Shown: positions 61,701 through 64,000 of the stretch, piece by piece
Layout: every line of letters begins with the position of its first letter
Position numbering within the stretch: the stretch's first letter is position 1
From: Marinomonas ostreistagni
GTDB lineage: Bacteria; Pseudomonadota; Gammaproteobacteria; Pseudomonadales; Marinomonadaceae
Length of the DNA: 64,000 nt
Assembly: GCF_016461785.1 (NCBI RefSeq)
Contig: NZ_JAEMUH010000011.1
Span: 62,001-126,000 of the forward strand
Direction of reading: 5' to 3'
Position numbers and translations under genes: made by a program
The notes under the pieces: generated by a model
The model's input: the letters and a program-made list of their open reading frames with translations, nothing else
Told to the model about the DNA's origin: nothing
Databases searched by the model: none

Positions 61701-64000
61701 TCACGGTCCCAGAGACAGATACATTGGAGCCTGCGGTCGTACCAGCTAGGCTAACCACACCATTAGTATCCACCGACAATACGTCGCTTGCGGCATCTGC
61801 GCTGGCGGTCACGCTCACGGTTACGGTGCCGCCATTAAGATCTACGGAGTCGGCATCCGTTAGCATGGCATTGGAGCCTGCATCCAGTAGTACAGCACCA
61901 GCGCCTTCGGTTGCGTTGACACTATCACTATTCAGGTTACTAATGACTGGTGGGTTAGGGGTGACGCTAATCGTAAAACTGCCACTGTCATCAGCATCAC
62001 CACCATTAGCGGTACCGTCGGCATCGTTGAGTGTCAAGGTAAAATCGCGATTGCCCAATGCAGATGGTGCATCGTAGAGCAAGTTTTGCAAGAAGGTTTG
62101 CACAAGTGTACTGGAGGCATTCGCACCGAAATTGATGGTCAAAGTATTTCCACCTTGACCATCGTTGGTTATATCTACAGTACCGATATCTGTACCTGAA
62201 ACGGAAATGGTTTCGTTCGCGCTGATCACAGCATCCCCGCCAGATGTGACGGTAGTGCCATCGACAGACCAATTGCCGTTGGTGGTGCCTGTTGTTTGTG
62301 TCAACGTGATAAATCCGCCGCTGTAGTCAGCACTATCCACGTTAGCGACGGAGGCGTTGGCAAAGCCGCTCAACGTCTGGGCACCATTGCCCGCCACCAC
62401 TTGACTAGTTTCGGTATACACATTGCTCACTACCGGCGCATCGTTTACACCGGTCAACGACACTGTGGAGGTGAGGTTTGGCGTGGCTGCGTTGTTGCCG
62501 CCATTGGCTGTGTCGCCACTGTCGGTAACGCTGGTGATGGTGACGACACGATTGCCGGCGGTGGTGGGGTTATCTGAGCTGTTGCGGTAAGTCAGGCTAT
62601 CGACCAGAGTTTGCAGCTGTGCTTCTGTTAATGTGGCCCCACTAAATGAGACCGTGGCAGTACTGCCTGCAACCGAGACGCTTACACTCAGACTATTGGC
62701 GGCTGTAGTGACCGAGTTGCCGTGTGTTAACGCTACGTCAGAACCATCGAACGAGAGAATTTCGGCAGAACCATCTGAAACATTGGTGACTGTGAGGGTC
62801 AACGCTGAGAATGTTTGTCCAGTTTCAATCGTATCTGTGCTGACGGTATTAAACAGATCCTGCGCACTGCCTCCTTCAATAAAGGTGGGGTTGCCACCCG
62901 TGGCGGTCATGCTGGGAGCATCGTTGACATCGGTGAGGTTCACCGTAATGGACCCAGTGTCATTCGCTCCTCCATCGCTGACAGTAAAGTCTAGCTGAAC
63001 GTTAGCTGGTAGATCATCGCTGTTGTTACTGTAGCGAATAGCTTGCAATACTTCGTTTACCAGCGCTGTAGAGGGTGTGGTACCGTTATCGGCAAAACTT
63101 AGTTGTAACTGGCCATCGCCAGTATTAGCGATGGTAGCGATCACGTTACCGCCAGCGGTGACCGTGCCACCACCATTGGGGCCACCAGCTATGGTCAAGT
63201 TACCTCCAGTGAGTACGCTGAACAAATCCGCTGCATCGGCACCGCCATTGCGTACTATAGTTAAACTTGCACCGGAATAATCGCCATTACCACCGTTTAA
63301 AGCATCCAACTCTAGATCACTAATGCTGGCATCGGCATCTAGCTGCACTGCTGCTGCACCTTCTGAATAGCTTGGTGTGCCATCTAGTCCAGTAAATATT
63401 GGTGCATCGTTCACGGCATTAATGGTCACACTGGCGGTATCTGAAGCGCTAGAAAATGGCGTAGCGCCACCGGTCGCAGAGGCACTAGCAGTGCTGCCAG
63501 CACTCCCAGAAGACTTGTCCCACGCATGGAAGGTGATGTTGGCTGTACCGTTGTAATTAGCGTTAGGCACAAAACGTACAAGCTGAGTGCTGGCGCCACT
63601 CAAGCTGCCATCAAGAAGCCTTGCTGAGGCAGTTATGTCGACAGTGCTGCCAGTGGTAGCAGAAAAATTGCTCCAGCTGGAACCGTTATCGATACTATAT
63701 TGCCAAATACCATTGGTGTTATCGACCTGTGTTACAGCAATGGCTTCTACTGCTCCACCATCAACGTCGCCAATCGAGCCATCGACCACCATGTCCGCCA
63801 CGCTGGTGCCGGGGTTATTTGCGTTGTTAGTGCCGTCGTCATCGTTATCAGCACCAGAGCCATCGTCGTCACCAGCGTCTTCGTCGATAGCGGTTAATAC
63901 CGGAGACTGACCTGCATCCAGAGTTGGCGCATCGTTTGCGGCAGTGATGTCAGCATTGACGCTACCGAGGGCAACGTTACCTGAACCGTCTCCATCATTG
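58714..64000 (-). CDS. Giant RTX/cadherin-like adhesin, 5' end beyond the window
   Basis: The frame is open through the right edge, so at least 1761 residues are encoded and the N-terminus is missing. The visible part starts with many immunoglobulin/cadherin-like repeats, each ~110-130 residues and ending in xxVNDAP (for example INAVNDAPIFTGLDG, TDVNDAPSMTATGG, TGVNDAPVVSNVY, TAVNDAPQLSG, TPVNDAPTAADTTES). A Thr/Pro spacer (RPSTPTTPTTPTTTSE) is followed by a beta domain and two RTX blocks (EDDELHGGAGDDVVGSKGGD, GGVGDDLLQG; DDDLAGGAGNDTLVGGHG). The final ~100 residues are DUF4214-like (ITTLAAQVVDEPFTQNDIDY). Calcium-binding adhesin, probably type I-secreted. A terminator follows. Confidence 0.88.
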   Translation of the reverse strand, partial: NDGDGSGNVALGSVNADITAANDAPTLDAGQSPVLTAIDEDAGDDDGSGADNDDDGTNNANNPGTSVADMVVDGSIGDVDGGAVEAIAVTQVDNTNGIWQYSIDNGSSWSNFSATTGSTVDITASARLLDGSLSGASTQLVRFVPNANYNGTANITFHAWDKSSGSAGSTASASATGGATPFSSASDTASVTINAVNDAPIFTGLDGTPSYSEGAAAVQLDADASISDLELDALNGGNGDYSGASLTIVRNGGADAADLFSVLTGGNLTIAGGPNGGGTVTAGGNVIATIANTGDGQLQLSFADNGTTPSTALVNEVLQAIRYSNNSDDLPANVQLDFTVSDGGANDTGSITVNLTDVNDAPSMTATGGNPTFIEGGSAQDLFNTVSTDTIETGQTFSALTLTVTNVSDGSAEILSFDGSDVALTHGNSVTTAANSLSVSVSVAGSTATVSFSGATLTEAQLQTLVDSLTYRNSSDNPTTAGNRVVTITSVTDSGDTANGGNNAATPNLTSTVSLTGVNDAPVVSNVYTETSQVVAGNGAQTLSGFANASVANVDSADYSGGFITLTQTTGTTNGNWSVDGTTVTSGGDAVISANETISVSGTDIGTVDITNDGQGGNTLTINFGANASSTLVQTFLQNLLYDAPSALGNRDFTLTLNDADGTANGGDADDSGSFTISVTPNPPVISNLNSDSVNATEGAGAVLLDAGSNAMLTDADSVDLNGGTVTVSVTASADAASDVLSVDTNGVVSLAGTTAGSNVSVSGTVIGTLVNNIAAGNDFAINLGALSTPALVQSLLRALTFEVTGDTPAESTRTVSITISDGQGSDSADVSVVVTAVNDAPQLSGLISDASFTEDTAANLDLSAVTLSDVDTSGNVTLTLTASAGTLSASSGGGVTIGGSTSAALTLTGTIADIDSYLNGANITHTPGANLAGNDAANVSLSVNDGGINTALGSVNIDITPVNDAPTAADTTESVAYNGTYTFQESDFGFSDVDTGDTLDHITIVSLPTDGVLQYQGQDVNANDQIDALNIGDLTFTPDSGGTGAGYASFTFTVSDGTDDSALAYTVTMDVGARPSTPTTPTTPTTTSEQVDGVDVTTTEEQDEDGNTIQTVTVTPVTSTREDSDDTTDDADIPLHYANGNTNQVVTTVSLPTGVGVTTRSNTTASTQNKLENLIALIDDSAEDEEDLNEMENSGNTFLEALESTENLWVNQIELTSDGTSSTSEAIKITGSSDSTYQEALVIDTRNLPAGTVLDLNDIEFAVIVGTNVTIRGGEGANIVYAGANAQNIVLGAEDDELHGGAGDDVVGSKGGDDLLYGDSGNDTVIGGVGNDTLSGGVGDDLLQGSQQDNGQLVFSLNSAGEITTLYTPEELDLSDSALDTIEFTGDWYSQASYVYEGQAFAQDMSASIDSLLQASDDFALVGVDSTRLKTLAILKKVFDGELYTVDALNEAATSDTTLLEYATQAVIDWREQANISATDATEDQVWSLLKTFWRFLDINRDDINEAVSYIDDGGSWEALLLDVIADDNSNYLLYGGTGVMQLAQATDVSNSGLQEDIGDDDLAGGAGNDTLVGGHGSDRLDGGDGDDLAIQSRSTEDYQFTLTSAGELALLYQDDAYIETDTLVDIEQVKFSDATLDFFASNLSSSTLMQLGTLGQLMTGNAPSLEQLNAYQSDQLSLTGLASALMQTEAYQEQWQALDDASFITTLAAQVVDEPFTQNDIDYWVDRLDTDLNREDVFILAAGVESYQTEALENGLVLM

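Noticed and set aside
59606..63910. Many plus-strand ORFs opposite the giant adhesin gene
   Set aside because: They are antisense shadows of the strongly biased, repetitive coding strand and show low-complexity Ala/Val/Pro/Ser composition.

Overview
The window looks like a chromosomal segment of a marine, Gram-negative gammaproteobacterium, most likely an Oceanospirillales/Marinomonas-type organism. This is inferred from the gene families (Tex, GlmU/GlmS, a complete Tad pilus locus, acidic RTX-like secreted proteins), moderate GC by eye and dense REP repeats; no rRNA gene or other decisive marker is present. I saw no tRNA, rRNA, CRISPR array or prophage.

Layout. (1) 0-9 kb is housekeeping: tex, a divergent lysR/azoR pair bracketed by two copies of a 34-bp palindromic repeat, a beta-CASP metallo-beta-lactamase, then glmU and glmS (UDP-GlcNAc supply for wall and surface glycans). 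(2) 9-13 kb holds an acidic, probably type I-secreted protein, a membrane-anchored LuxR-type regulator, a BamE-like/OmpA fusion and a peptidoglycan-binding protein. (3) 13.4-26.2 kb is a complete Tad (Flp) pilus locus in one direction: flp, tadV, rcpC, rcpA, a lipoprotein, tadZ, tadA, tadB, tadC, tadD, tadE, tadF, tadG and a terminal OmpA-like gene. (4) 26.2-33.3 kb holds a minus-strand run (FecR-domain protein, CHASE2 nucleotide cyclase, TPR/beta-barrel protein, acyltransferase) divergent from a Crp/Fnr-type regulator: a plausible sensory and cyclic-nucleotide module. (5) 33.4-43.2 kb is a surface-polysaccharide region: two glycosyltransferases, an ABC exporter whose ATPase carries an extra GNAT-like domain, a REP-associated tyrosine transposase (RAYT), an unknown acidic protein and a PIG-L deacetylase. 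(6) 43.4-50.5 kb holds a large acidic S-layer-like protein with highly-expressed-gene codon use, and a shorter paralogue bracketed by tandem REP arrays. (7) 51-64 kb holds a DUF2235 hydrolase, a second acyltransferase, an RTX protein, two more glycosyltransferases and the 3' part of a giant RTX/cadherin-like adhesin that runs off the right edge.

How it fits together. The second half looks like a cell-surface island: secreted calcium-binding or S-layer-like proteins, sugar transferases, deacetylase and acyltransferases that could decorate the surface, and a polysaccharide ABC exporter. No type I secretion transporter lies in the window. A perfect TGTGA-N6-TCACA site spaced exactly as in class II CRP promoters lies upstream of the S-layer-like gene, and a near-perfect one lies upstream of the fecR/cyclase run, suggesting that cyclic-nucleotide signalling and surface-protein production are linked.

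Most unusual points: the Wzt-Wzt_C-GNAT fusion; the CHASE2 cyclase with substitutions at two normally conserved catalytic positions next to a Crp-like protein lacking the usual cAMP-phosphate arginine; REP arrays (115- and 128-bp tandem units with GTAG-foot hairpins) around their probable RAYT, two of which supply the stop codons of genes; a leader ORF and Shine-Dalgarno-masking palindrome before the S-layer-like gene; and an orphan secreted-protein tail with its own hairpin downstream of the giant adhesin. Functions are from reading translations, without database searches.
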